Source of the DNA: Paenibacillus sp. FSL A5-0031
Lineage (GTDB): Bacteria; Bacillota; Bacilli; Paenibacillales; Paenibacillaceae
Length of the DNA: 64,000 nucleotides
Direction: 5' to 3'
NCBI RefSeq assembly: GCF_001956295.1
Contig: NZ_MRTD01000005.1
Coordinates: forward strand, 1-64,000
In this document: piece after piece, positions 54,473 to 61,832 of the stretch
Layout of the letters: each line of letters starts with the position of its first letter
Numbering within the stretch: the stretch's first letter is position 1
Position numbers and translations under genes: made by a program
Notes under the pieces: generated by a model
Told to the model about the DNA's origin: nothing
Databases searched by the model: none
The model's input: only the letters and a program-made list of their open reading frames with translations

Positions 54473-54997
54473 GGCGCGTGGCCATAGGCTATAGCTAAAG
54501 CTGACGACAAAATCAATGACGAGTATAATCGACCATAAACGAAGCGTGTTAAATAAAACCTCCGTTCGCACCGCATCGCCAACCATTAAAATCATGCCAT
54601 ACAAAATGGCAGCGCCTATCACCCATGCGAGCAAGTGATGCAGCCAGCCATTTCGCTCGTAGCGAGCATGATCTTTGCCATATTTCGGCTTGCGAGCAGG
54701 AGCAGGTCCGCCGGCAAAGCGATGAGCGAACCGTTCATCAGCCCATTTGATCATCCGATGTCCCCAAGCGATGGAAACCCCGATATATATTGCAGCCAAG
54801 CTATGCGCGAAGGTAGCTGTTGCGCCGCCGCGAAGATCATAAATAGTAGCAATAACTAGTGCCAAATCGATGAGGGGTGTTGCAATCAAGAATATAGCGC
54901 CAAGCTTTTTTAAACGGAAAATATAGCGGCATAATAAGCCGATAAGTACAAATAACCAAAATCCTATCTCGCAGCCGATAATAAAAGCGGTAATCAT
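54452..54997 (-). CDS. Polytopic membrane protein, YmcC-like
   Basis: This encodes 181 residues with five or six membrane segments, a central loop with GHRMIKWADERFAHRF, and a Pro/Arg/Lys-rich cytoplasmic stretch (PARKPKYGKDHARYERNG). It resembles Bacillus YmcC-type proteins of unknown function, from memory. I place the start at ATG 54997, with AGAAGGAG about ten bases upstream; the frame from 55036 includes this ribosome site in its coding part. It is a single gene converging on purA-like. Confidence 0.78.
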   Translation of the reverse strand: MITAFIIGCEIGFWLFVLIGLLCRYIFRLKKLGAIFLIATPLIDLALVIATIYDLRGGATATFAHSLAAIYIGVSIAWGHRMIKWADERFAHRFAGGPAPARKPKYGKDHARYERNGWLHHLLAWVIGAAILYGMILMVGDAVRTEVLFNTLRLWSIILVIDFVVSFSYSLWPRAKKAESN

Positions 54998-55084
54998 GTG
55001 AAGATCTACTCCTTCTGTTAAAATAGGTACATGCATTCAAAAGAATGAACTGAATCGTTAATTAGGGAAGGGTATGAACAAACT

Positions 55085-56011
55085 ATGAAAAAAATACTCG
55101 TTGTTGGAAGCATAAATATGGATATCGTTAGTCAGGTCGAAAAATTCCCGCTCCCGGGTGAAACAATCTCTAGTGCAGCCACCTCGTTTTTTCCGGGCGG
55201 CAAAGGGGCAAATCAAGCGGTTGCAGCGGCTCGCGCAGGTGCGGAATGTGTGATGATCGGCGCAGTTGGCGAGGATCCTTTTGCTCAGACATTGATTACA
55301 TCATTACAAGATAATGGAATTTCCACTAGTCAAGTATTACGCAAGCAAGGAACATCAGGTTTCGCTATTATTACTGTGAATGGTGAAGGCGAAAACCATA
55401 TTGTTTTATCTGAGGGTGCGAATGGTCAACTGACAGACAAGGATGCAGCAGCGGGTTATGGAGAGTGGTCGGATATTTATGCCGTGCTGCTTCAAAATGA
55501 AATACCGTGGGAGACGACGTTATCCGTCATGAATAGTGCTAGCAGCAGCGGCAGTAAAGTATTTTATAACCCTGCCCCGGCAAGGGCTATTCCTGAGCAT
55601 GTTTTTCCGCTTATTGATACTCTTATTATAAATGAAACCGAGGCGGCTGTTGTTACGGGCTTAACGGTAAACGATGCTTCCTCAGCTCAAGCGGCTGCTG
55701 AAGTAGTCATGGGCAAAGGAACAAGAAACGTCATTATAACTTTAGGGGAGAAAGGCTGTTTCTATCAAAATAAGCAAGGCGACAAAGCTACCATTCCTGC
55801 ATTCAAAGTAAAACCTGTTGATACGACGGCAGCGGGCGATACTTTCTTCGGTGCATTCGCGGCTGCAAGCGCCGATGGCTGCCAGGCTGAGCAGGCTTTA
55901 ATCTTTGCAGCAGCAGCAGCGGCACTAGCCGTTACGAAGGAAGGTGCCCAAGCATCAATTCCCACTAAAGCAGAAATTGAAGCTTTTCTTCAAAGCGAAC
56001 AGAAAAATTAA
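55085..56011 (+). CDS. rbsK: Ribokinase (PfkB family)
   Basis: This encodes 308 residues. It phosphorylates ribose at O5 with ATP. Signatures are GSINMDIV at the N-terminus, the sugar-binding GGKGANQAVAAARAG near residues 38-52, and the catalytic DTTAAGDTFFGAFAAA near 242-257 with the base Asp in GDTF. GTNVIIT-like KGTRNVIITLGEKGCF forms the ATP site. The length is normal for the family. It is not next to a ribose transporter, so it may serve nucleoside salvage or a distant system. Other PfkB sugars cannot be fully excluded. Confidence 0.93.
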   Translation: MKKILVVGSINMDIVSQVEKFPLPGETISSAATSFFPGGKGANQAVAAARAGAECVMIGAVGEDPFAQTLITSLQDNGISTSQVLRKQGTSGFAIITVNGEGENHIVLSEGANGQLTDKDAAAGYGEWSDIYAVLLQNEIPWETTLSVMNSASSSGSKVFYNPAPARAIPEHVFPLIDTLIINETEAAVVTGLTVNDASSAQAAAEVVMGKGTRNVIITLGEKGCFYQNKQGDKATIPAFKVKPVDTTAAGDTFFGAFAAASADGCQAEQALIFAAAAAALAVTKEGAQASIPTKAEIEAFLQSEQKN

Positions 56012-56025
56012 AAATAGGCTTGCTA

Positions 56026-56069
56026 AAACTAATGGTATTAGTTTATTATAAAACTAATATCATTAGTTT
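56026..56069. promoter_or_regulatory. Two palindromic operators of the MBL-TetR operon
   Basis: Two 19-base palindromes with the same arms, AAACTAAT-N3-ATTAGTTT, lie at 56026-56044 and 56051-56069, with centres 25 bases apart. The second ends 21 bases before the MBL start. They are very likely the binding sites of the TetR-family protein encoded second in this operon. Confidence 0.82.
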
Positions 56070-56090
56070 TTGTTGAGGGGGCCATTTGAA

Positions 56091-56801
56091 ATGAGAATGA
56101 CACGCGAGAAAACGGTTGTACAGCTGACCTATTTACCTAAGGTATTTCCAGTAAATTGTTACTTGGTAGAGGAGGAGGAAGGATTGACGTTAGTGGATGC
56201 CGCACTTCCAAACAACGTCAATGCCATTCTGAGGGCAGCGGAGCAGCTAGGAAAGCCGATTACCCGCATTGTTTTGACTCATGCTCATGCGGATCACATC
56301 GGTTCGCTCGACGGGCTAAAAGAAAGGCTTCCAAATGCACAGGTGTTTATATCCAAGAGAGATGCAAGACTGCTTAGCGGTGATCATACGTTAGATCCTA
56401 ATGAGAGCAGCTTGCCCATACGAGGCGGTTTGCCTAAAAACGTTCGAACAAAACCTGATGTTTTGCTGGTGGATGGTGATCGCGTGGGCTCTTTGCTTGC
56501 GGTAGCTGCACCGGGACACACGCCTGGTTCGATGGCATTTTTAGATACGAGGAATGACATTCTCATCGTAGGGGATGCTTTTCAAACTAGAGCAGGCGTT
56601 GCAGTATCAGGACAGATAAAGCTGCTGTTTCCTTTTCCAGCAATGGCTACTTGGGATAAACAAACGAGTTTGGAGACGGCTCGAAGGTTAAGAGATTTGA
56701 AACCATCGTTGCTCGCTGCTGGCCATGGCAACATGGTGCTGCAGCCTAAACGTTTATTGGATAAGGCGATTGCCACAGCGGAACGTTCTTTGGTTAAATA
56801 A
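56091..56801 (+). CDS. MBL-fold metallo-hydrolase
   Basis: This encodes 236 residues with the metal-binding motif HAHADHIG near residues 70-77, GHTPGSMAF near 144, the bridging Asp in VGDAF near 163 and the last His in AAGHGN near 216. It is the glyoxalase II-like/general MBL hydrolase type; the substrate is unknown. ATG 56091 follows GAGGGGG at nine bases; the frame from 56070 starts inside the operator. It forms an operon with the TetR gene 19 bases downstream and lies behind two operator palindromes. Confidence 0.9.
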   Translation: MRMTREKTVVQLTYLPKVFPVNCYLVEEEEGLTLVDAALPNNVNAILRAAEQLGKPITRIVLTHAHADHIGSLDGLKERLPNAQVFISKRDARLLSGDHTLDPNESSLPIRGGLPKNVRTKPDVLLVDGDRVGSLLAVAAPGHTPGSMAFLDTRNDILIVGDAFQTRAGVAVSGQIKLLFPFPAMATWDKQTSLETARRLRDLKPSLLAAGHGNMVLQPKRLLDKAIATAERSLVK

Positions 56802-56820
56802 ATAGGAGAGGGGGGATAAT

Positions 56821-57387
56821 ATGTCACCTAGAAGAGGGCTTGATTTGGCGACTATCGTAGAGGAAGCAGCTGCCATAGCAGATGAGCTAGGCATCGAAGA
56901 GGTTACGCTGGCGACGCTCGCCAAGAAGCTTGGAGTGCGTTCTCCTTCATTATATAACCATGTGGATGGATTAAACGCTTTGCGCATACAGCTGGCTATC
57001 TACGGTTTACAGAAGCTGCTTGCAGCGATAAATGAATCGTTACAAAATAAAGAAGGCGATGAAGCGGTTCATGCTATTGCTTCTGCCTACATTTCTTTTG
57101 CCAGAAAACATCCAGGCGTCTATGAGCTGACGCTGCGCTCGCCAGATGCGGATGAAGCAGAATATGCAGCAATTGGAGAGCAGCTTGTGGATTTGCTCGT
57201 TAAGACGCTAAGCCATTATGAACTTGGGTATGAGAAGGCCATTCACAGTGTACGGGGATTGCGCAGCTTGCTGCACGGATTCGCTTCGATTGAACAAAAG
57301 GGTGGATTTGGCATGCCGCAGGCTATCGACGAAAGCTTAAAAATTGTCATCCAAACGTATTTGAACGGTCTTCGTGTTAAATCATGA
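56821..57387 (+). CDS. TetR/AcrR-family repressor
   Basis: This encodes 188 residues. The N-terminal HTH (about 10-55) reads LDLATIVEEAAAIADELGIE, then TLATLAKKLGVRSPSLYNHV. The C-terminal ligand domain is of the WHG/TetR_C_33 type, with an acidic helix ELTLRSPDADEAEY. AGGAGAGGGGGG precedes the ATG. It probably represses its own operon by binding the palindromes at 56026-56069, being released by a small molecule that the MBL enzyme may process. Confidence 0.93.
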   Translation: MSPRRGLDLATIVEEAAAIADELGIEEVTLATLAKKLGVRSPSLYNHVDGLNALRIQLAIYGLQKLLAAINESLQNKEGDEAVHAIASAYISFARKHPGVYELTLRSPDADEAEYAAIGEQLVDLLVKTLSHYELGYEKAIHSVRGLRSLLHGFASIEQKGGFGMPQAIDESLKIVIQTYLNGLRVKS

Positions 57388-57391
57388 TAGA

Positions 57392-57442
57392 AAAGAAGCA
57401 GGAGCCAGAGATGCTAAATAGATTGGCTTGGCTCCCGCTTCG
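57392..57442. terminator. Bidirectional hairpin between tetR-type and methyltransferase genes
   Basis: GAAGCAGGAGCC pairs with GGCTCCCGCTTC (one mismatch) across an inner loop. It lies between converging genes; the T-run is weak on both sides. Confidence 0.65.
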
Positions 57443-57450
57443 ATAGTAAT

Positions 57451-58131
57451 TTAAGGTTTGTTAGCTTTCCAAATATATTTGTATTCTTTTACGCCCAGTT
57501 TTCCATTTATTTGATTCTCTTCAACTTTGGCGTCGAAATCCTTGCTTAATAAAGGATCAGTATAGTCAGGATTTCCGGGAATGCCTGTGAGAAACTTAGC
57601 AAATTCATTTGTGTCTGGAAAATAGAAAACAGCTTGATTAAACTCTTCAATTTGAATATTTATAAAACCATTACTGTTTAATCTTTCTTTGACCAATTCG
57701 AGAGCGCCTGAATGTATACCAAATATCGTACCTCCCGAGCGTAGTATTCTGCTATGATTCAAAATGGACGTTGGTCCGCGCCTATCGTAAATGAGATCAA
57801 ATTGTCCGTCGGTAAATGGCAAATCGGTTTTTGTAGTCGCGTAAATAAACGATATATTATGAGCTTGGCTCTCATCTTTCATGGAGTTGGCAATCTTAAT
57901 CATTTCCATTGAATTATCAAATCCAACAATCGACTTAGTATGAAGTGACATCTTTAGTGTAAAATCGCCGTGTCCGCAACCCGCATCAAGAACCGTATCA
58001 AATGCAGGCAGCATTTCAACTAATTTTTCTTCAAATAATTGCTCTGCTGAAATACCTTCGATCGTAAATACCGCATTGCTTCGATATCCGCCATTTTTTC
58101 GTGCAATTCGATCGTACCATTCTATTCCCAT
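57451..58131 (-). CDS. Class I SAM-dependent methyltransferase
   Basis: This encodes 226 residues. The SAM-binding motif I is VLDAGCGHGDFTLKMS near residues 48-63, with the acidic end of strand 2 in VGFDNS and motif DLIYDRRGP in place of the usual strand 4 end. It resembles small-molecule methyltransferases of the Methyltransf_11/25 type. The substrate is unknown. AGGAGGATAAACGG precedes the ATG. The glutathione peroxidase gene lies 48 bases upstream on the same strand, so co-transcription is possible. Confidence 0.9.
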   Translation of the reverse strand: MGIEWYDRIARKNGGYRSNAVFTIEGISAEQLFEEKLVEMLPAFDTVLDAGCGHGDFTLKMSLHTKSIVGFDNSMEMIKIANSMKDESQAHNISFIYATTKTDLPFTDGQFDLIYDRRGPTSILNHSRILRSGGTIFGIHSGALELVKERLNSNGFINIQIEEFNQAVFYFPDTNEFAKFLTGIPGNPDYTDPLLSKDFDAKVEENQINGKLGVKEYKYIWKANKP

Positions 58132-58179
58132 CCGTTTATCCTCCTAGACTATCCGAATATGTCCTCACTGGCTCACTCC

Positions 58180-58731
58180 TTAAGTACATAGAAGCGATAT
58201 GATGGCAGGCTCAATAGCGATGGGCTCTATCGTCGATTCGAATCTTTCTTGAACATATCCGTCGCGATTAATTAAAAACTTGGAAAAATTCCACTTGATC
58301 CCGTCCCCAGCAGATATTTCTGGGTATTTCTCCTGCAGGAAGTGCTGCATCCATTGTCCGCTCGCCGTCTCTGTGTCGAAGCCTTGGAACGGAGCTTGCT
58401 GCGTCAGATATTGAAATAATGGATGAGATGATGCTCCTATCACATTCGTTTTCTCAAACAGCGGGAACGTAACTTTGAAGTTGACCTCGCAAAATTGCTT
58501 CACTTCCGAATTGCTGCCTGGCTCTTTCTCGTTGAATTGGTTGCAAGGAAAAGCGAGAATTTCGAATCCTTGTTCCTGATATTTTTCGTATAACACCTGC
58601 AGATCATTGAATTGACGTGAATAACTGCATTTGCTTGCCGTGTTGACGATCAAGATAACTTTTCCGCGGTAGGATGACAGTTTTACTGTTTCTCCGAAAA
58701 TGGAGATCGCTTGAAAATCATAAATCGACAT
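58180..58731 (-). CDS. bsaA-like: Glutathione peroxidase family thiol peroxidase
   Basis: This encodes 183 residues. The peroxidatic Cys is C35 in NTASKCSYSRQF, where most homologues have Gly-Phe-Thr after the Cys. The other signatures, LAFPCNQF and WNFSKFLI, are intact and supply the Gln and Trp of the active site. As in other bacterial Cys-type enzymes, thioredoxin or bacillithiol is the more likely reductant than glutathione. AGGGGAGG precedes the ATG. The length is normal. Confidence 0.93.
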   Translation of the reverse strand: MSIYDFQAISIFGETVKLSSYRGKVILIVNTASKCSYSRQFNDLQVLYEKYQEQGFEILAFPCNQFNEKEPGSNSEVKQFCEVNFKVTFPLFEKTNVIGASSHPLFQYLTQQAPFQGFDTETASGQWMQHFLQEKYPEISAGDGIKWNFSKFLINRDGYVQERFESTIEPIAIEPAIISLLCT

Positions 58732-58921
58732 GTGGTTAACCTCCCCTGTGTTACTGATTTATTATTTCCTCAATAACTGCGCAATATGGAAATCATTTGT
58801 ATGATTCAATCTATCATATAGCCAAATATTCTATTGGTCTAATATATAAAGAAAATAATTGTTATAGGCAAATGCAATAAACAGTTGATGCCATTAGCAA
58901 TAATTATAAAGTTTTGCAGGA

Positions 58922-58953
58922 AAGAAAAATCCACTTCCTCGTGAGGTTGTGGA
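58922..58953 (-). terminator. Terminator of the BclA-C-like gene
   Basis: On the minus strand AATCCAC pairs with GTGGATT around an inner CTC/GAG pairing, followed by TTTTCTTT. Confidence 0.8.
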
Positions 58954-58960
58954 TTAGAAA

Positions 58961-59395
58961 TCAACTTAATTTTTTGATTATAACAGAAGCATTTACATTT
59001 GTTTGAGTGCCACCGGTCAGAGTTTGCAGCGTAACGGCAGCAGTTGAACTATGATTTCGCAGTGTGAGAATACTTCCAGCCGCTAGAGCCATAATAGACT
59101 GCCCATTATTTTGCTGAGTACCAGCTCCTGAACCATATATGGTTCCTGTAACTAGCGTTCCATTTGAAAATAAGGCGAATTGATTCGGTTCTACTCCCGG
59201 CACTGAAAAAGTAACTTCGTAATTTCCAGGGGTGGAAACGGTAATCTGACTGGTTCCAGGGGAATGCGTAATACCGGGTGTGAAAATAATACTTGTATCA
59301 AAAATAATATCTGCCTCCACCGGAACCGTTTGAGCGCTGATATTATAAATATATCCAGAACCTATTGGGGGAGAGATAGGGTAAATGAACGGCAT
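58961..59395 (-). CDS. BclA C-terminal (TNF/C1q-like) domain protein, spore surface
   Basis: This encodes 144 residues that match the trimeric beta-jelly-roll domain at the C-terminus of the exosporium protein BclA and related collagen-like proteins: YIYNISAQTVPVEADIIFDT, GVEPNQFALFSNG, TGTIYGSGAGTQQNNGQS and LRNHSSTAAVTLQT. The Gly-X-Y collagen region is absent; only a short Pro-rich start remains. Probably a structural protein of the spore surface. Two other spore-surface genes lie upstream on the same strand. A partial sigma-K-like -10 (CATAGCTTC) precedes it. Confidence 0.87.
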   Translation of the reverse strand: MPFIYPISPPIGSGYIYNISAQTVPVEADIIFDTSIIFTPGITHSPGTSQITVSTPGNYEVTFSVPGVEPNQFALFSNGTLVTGTIYGSGAGTQQNNGQSIMALAAGSILTLRNHSSTAAVTLQTLTGGTQTNVNASVIIKKLS

Positions 59396-59459
59396 TCATA
59401 TTCAACTCCTTATTTATAATTAGAAGCTATGTAAGGAATTAATAACCTCTAATGAAAAA

Positions 59460-59496
59460 CAATGCCGACAATAAAAAAAGAAATATTGTCGGCACC
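59460..59496 (-). terminator. Terminator of the short DUF4183 gene
   Basis: TGCCGACAATA pairs with TATTGTCGGCA around a T-rich loop; on the minus strand TTGTTTTTC follows. Confidence 0.82.
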
Positions 59497-59512
59497 AAGT
59501 CAACAAATTAGG

Positions 59513-59797
59513 TTAGTTTACAACAAATTCGATTACAATTGGAGTCAAAGGATCGAGTGTATCACCGTCTGGTATGGTAATTGCAGTAGTCGTAACGGTT
59601 GATGTATCTGCAGTTTGAATCTGTGCATTAATATATAGATTGTAGTAAGCAGGAGCAGTTGGAAATGCAGTTGCAGCTGTACCGGTGTCATTCGTTGTTG
59701 CTGTTGCAAGAATATTATACGCAGCACCTACTCCAGTTCCGTCCCCTGCTGTGGCACTAAATCTTCTGGCAGCCATGAATGGTTTTGTAATTGGCAT
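59513..59797 (-). CDS. DUF4183 protein, probable spore-surface component
   Basis: This encodes 94 residues, a stand-alone DUF4183 domain: FMAARRFSATAGDGT, then YYNLYINAQIQ and the end TPIVIEFVV. DUF4183 proteins occur in spore-formers, often joined to collagen-like stretches, as in the neighbouring gene at 59881. AGAGGTGATATAA precedes the ATG, and a sigma-K-type -10 lies 24-33 bases further upstream. A late mother-cell product is the likely role; no enzymatic function is expected. Confidence 0.85.
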   Translation of the reverse strand: MPITKPFMAARRFSATAGDGTGVGAAYNILATATTNDTGTAATAFPTAPAYYNLYINAQIQTADTSTVTTTAITIPDGDTLDPLTPIVIEFVVN

Positions 59798-59821
59798 TTA
59801 TATCACCTCTCTTCTCTCTAC

Positions 59822-59830
59822 TAACTTATG
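59822..59830 (-). promoter_or_regulatory. Sigma-K-type -10 of the short DUF4183 gene
   Basis: On the minus strand CATAAGTTA is an exact match to the sigma-K -10 consensus CATANNNTA, 24 bases upstream of the ATG. The -35 AC is not at the ideal distance. Confidence 0.55.
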
Positions 59831-59880
59831 CTAGTATTCGAAAAAGGGAAGGTCTGAATCGCGGAGTTTAATAGATTGAA

Positions 59881-60456
59881 CTAAGGAACAACTGTAGCTG
59901 AGAATGTAACGGTTTCGAGAATGATTGGCGTACCCGAATAAATCGTTTGATTATCGAGACTAATGTTCAAATTATTTTCATTAATGATATACAAACTGCC
60001 TGCTTGCAATATCCCATTGATATAAAGATTGCTATAGCTATTTGGACCATTGCCTGCAAAAGCAGTTATGAAAGCTCCTTCATCGTTTGTAAAATCATCG
60101 GCTGGAATAGTGAATTGGGATTCTGCATCTGAGGTCATCTTATAAAAAAATCTTTGGGCAGCTGGTAAAATGATAATAGAAGGGACGATAATAGATCCCG
60201 ATTCGCCTTGGGGCCCTTGAGGTCCTTGAGGTCCTTGAGGTCCTTGAGGCCCTTGAAGCCCTTGAAGACCTTGTGTACCTTGAGGGCCTGGAGACCCCTG
60301 CGAACCTTGAGTTCCTCGAATTTCTTGTGAGTTATGTTGATTGACAGCATGAGGCCTCTTCTTGAAATTAATGATCTTTTTGTGCTTTTTCTTTCTTTTT
60401 ATTGGGCATATACGAATTGTTTTCTTCTTTGTTGCGAGTGGATTTCCCAAGCTCAT
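59881..60456 (-). CDS. Collagen-like protein with DUF4183 domain, spore surface
   Basis: This encodes 191 residues. A very basic N-terminus (about 9-35, many Lys/Arg/His) precedes about 13 collagen-type Gly-X-Y triplets (about 47-86, mainly GPQ and GLQ), then a C-terminal DUF4183 domain (about 95-191) with [18 protein letters not shown] and [10 protein letters not shown]. Such proteins form trimeric filaments on the spore surface. AGGGAGG lies just before the start. The sigma-K-type promoter at 60489-60515 supports expression in the mother cell late in sporulation. Confidence 0.9.
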   Translation of the reverse strand: MSLGNPLATKKKTIRICPIKRKKKHKKIINFKKRPHAVNQHNSQEIRGTQGSQGSPGPQGTQGLQGLQGPQGPQGPQGPQGPQGESGSIIVPSIIILPAAQRFFYKMTSDAESQFTIPADDFTNDEGAFITAFAGNGPNSYSNLYINGILQAGSLYIINENNLNISLDNQTIYSGTPIILETVTFSATVVP

Positions 60457-60488
60457 TCATACCTCCCTAAATATTAAACTATATAGGG

Positions 60489-60515
60489 TATGATATGACG
60501 CTATCGAACAGCGGT
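60489..60515 (-). promoter_or_regulatory. Sigma-K-type promoter of the collagen-like gene
   Basis: On the minus strand AC, 16 bases, then CATATCATA match the sigma-K consensus AC-N16/17-CATANNNTA exactly, 33 bases upstream of the start codon. Confidence 0.68.
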
Positions 60516-60616
60516 ATGGACTAAACGTCCATTACAATTAGGCTGTAAACTATTTAGATGAAAATAGGTAACGGAGTGACCAAGTATCCAAATATAACTC
60601 TATTCATTCATCACGC

Positions 60617-60668
60617 AAAAAAGGAGCTGCTGTACAAGGCTTATAGCCTCGAACAGCAGCTCCTTTTA
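60617..60668 (-). terminator. Terminator of the ROK kinase gene
   Basis: AAAGGAGCTGCTGT pairs with ACAGCAGCTCCTTTT, with an inner AGGCT/AGCCT helix; on the minus strand a T-run follows. Confidence 0.92.
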
Positions 60669-60686
60669 TATTATATTTTCAACCGC

Positions 60687-61577
60687 TTAGTAAGCTTGTT
60701 GAATTAATGCGGCAGCGCCGATTAGTCCAGCGTCCTGCTGAAGCTTCGCGGGTACGATAGCCGTTTCCCTGCCTGACGGGTTAAGCGCGTTTTTGGATAC
60801 ATAGTCTCTGACCGCTGCAAATAGTGGTTCGCCTACTTGTGAGACGCCGCCGCCGATAACGATTTTGTTCGGATCAAGAATATTGATTAGCGATACGCAG
60901 CCCATGCCGATTGTTTTGAATACACGATTAACCAGCTCAGACATTTGGGGGTCGCCTTGCGCCGCCAGCTCAAATGCTTCTTTGGAAGAAACGTCTCGGC
61001 CGAGCAGCTCCGTCGCTTGACGGGCAACGGCTGTACCGGAAGCGACGACTTCCCATGGCGTACCGGCTTGATCCATAATCATAAAGCCAGCATCGCCGGC
61101 ATTTCCTGTTGACCCAGTAAGCAGCTTGCCATGCATAAAGATGCCTGCGCCAATGCCTGTGCTTATCGTAATAAAGATAAAATGCTCGGAATCCTGTGCA
61201 GCGCCGACCCATTTCTCAGCAAGGGCAGCAGCGGTTGCATCATTCTCCATCTTAATCGGAAGCGGCAGATGGGCTTGCAATGCCTCTACAACGGGGAAAC
61301 CCCACCAGCTTTTTAAGTTTGGAGGGCAAGTCAGCTCACCCTTTATCGTATTAAGCGGTCCGGGTGCACCTACGCCAACACCTTTAAGCGTCTCTAGCGC
61401 TAGCCCATTTTGCTCTGCCAGCTGCTTTACCGCGTCTGCAACCTGCGCAAGCATGTCTGCGGGCGTGATCTGCAGATTAGTTTTTAATGAACCTTTCGCA
61501 ATAACGTTTCCTTGCTCGTCTACGAAGCCAAATGCTATTTTTGTTCCACCAATATCAATTCCTACTGCAATACTCAC
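60687..61577 (-). CDS. ROK-family sugar kinase (glucokinase-like) without zinc motif
   Basis: This encodes 296 residues. The ATP-binding start AVGIDIGGTKIAFG, the catalytic MENDATAAALAEKW with the expected Asp, and ISTGIGAGIF are typical of ROK glucokinases or fructokinases. The usual zinc-binding His and CxCGxxGCxE segment is missing: the region reads NAGDAGFMIMDQAGTPWEVV. The GTG at 61577 is preceded by GGAGGG; the longer frame from 61592 starts inside that site. It is a single gene with its own terminator. Substrate could be glucose or another hexose. Confidence 0.9.
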   Translation of the reverse strand: MSIAVGIDIGGTKIAFGFVDEQGNVIAKGSLKTNLQITPADMLAQVADAVKQLAEQNGLALETLKGVGVGAPGPLNTIKGELTCPPNLKSWWGFPVVEALQAHLPLPIKMENDATAAALAEKWVGAAQDSEHFIFITISTGIGAGIFMHGKLLTGSTGNAGDAGFMIMDQAGTPWEVVASGTAVARQATELLGRDVSSKEAFELAAQGDPQMSELVNRVFKTIGMGCVSLINILDPNKIVIGGGVSQVGEPLFAAVRDYVSKNALNPSGRETAIVPAKLQQDAGLIGAAALIQQAY

Positions 61578-61746
61578 GTAAATACCCTCCAATGAAATGA
61601 AAATGACTGTGAACCTTTGAGAAAAAGTCTATCATACTACTGGAATATTAGAAAGAACCGAACGTATCAGTGCCTTTTGGAAGCGTATGCTTTTTTAATC
61701 AACTAATGCTGTACAAAAAGTAAGGAGTGTAGTAATATCCAATCGA

Positions 61747-61812
61747 ATGAAGTGCTTGAGAGAGGATCCTTTGCGGCGCAAAGGGTCCTCCGTGCGTATA
61801 TCATCAACCTAG
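61747..61812 (+). other. Possible leader ORF with 13-bp hairpin before the MFS gene
   Basis: At 61762-61774 and 61778-61790 GAGGATCCTTTGC and its partner form a 13-bp stem with a 3-base loop and one G-T pair. The same stretch is spanned by a 21-codon frame from ATG 61747 to TAG 61812. The nearest Shine-Dalgarno, AAGGAG at 61722, is rather far. The hairpin is clear; the leader peptide is speculative. Confidence 0.4.
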
Positions 61813-61832
61813 AGAAGAAGGTAGCTGCCCAA

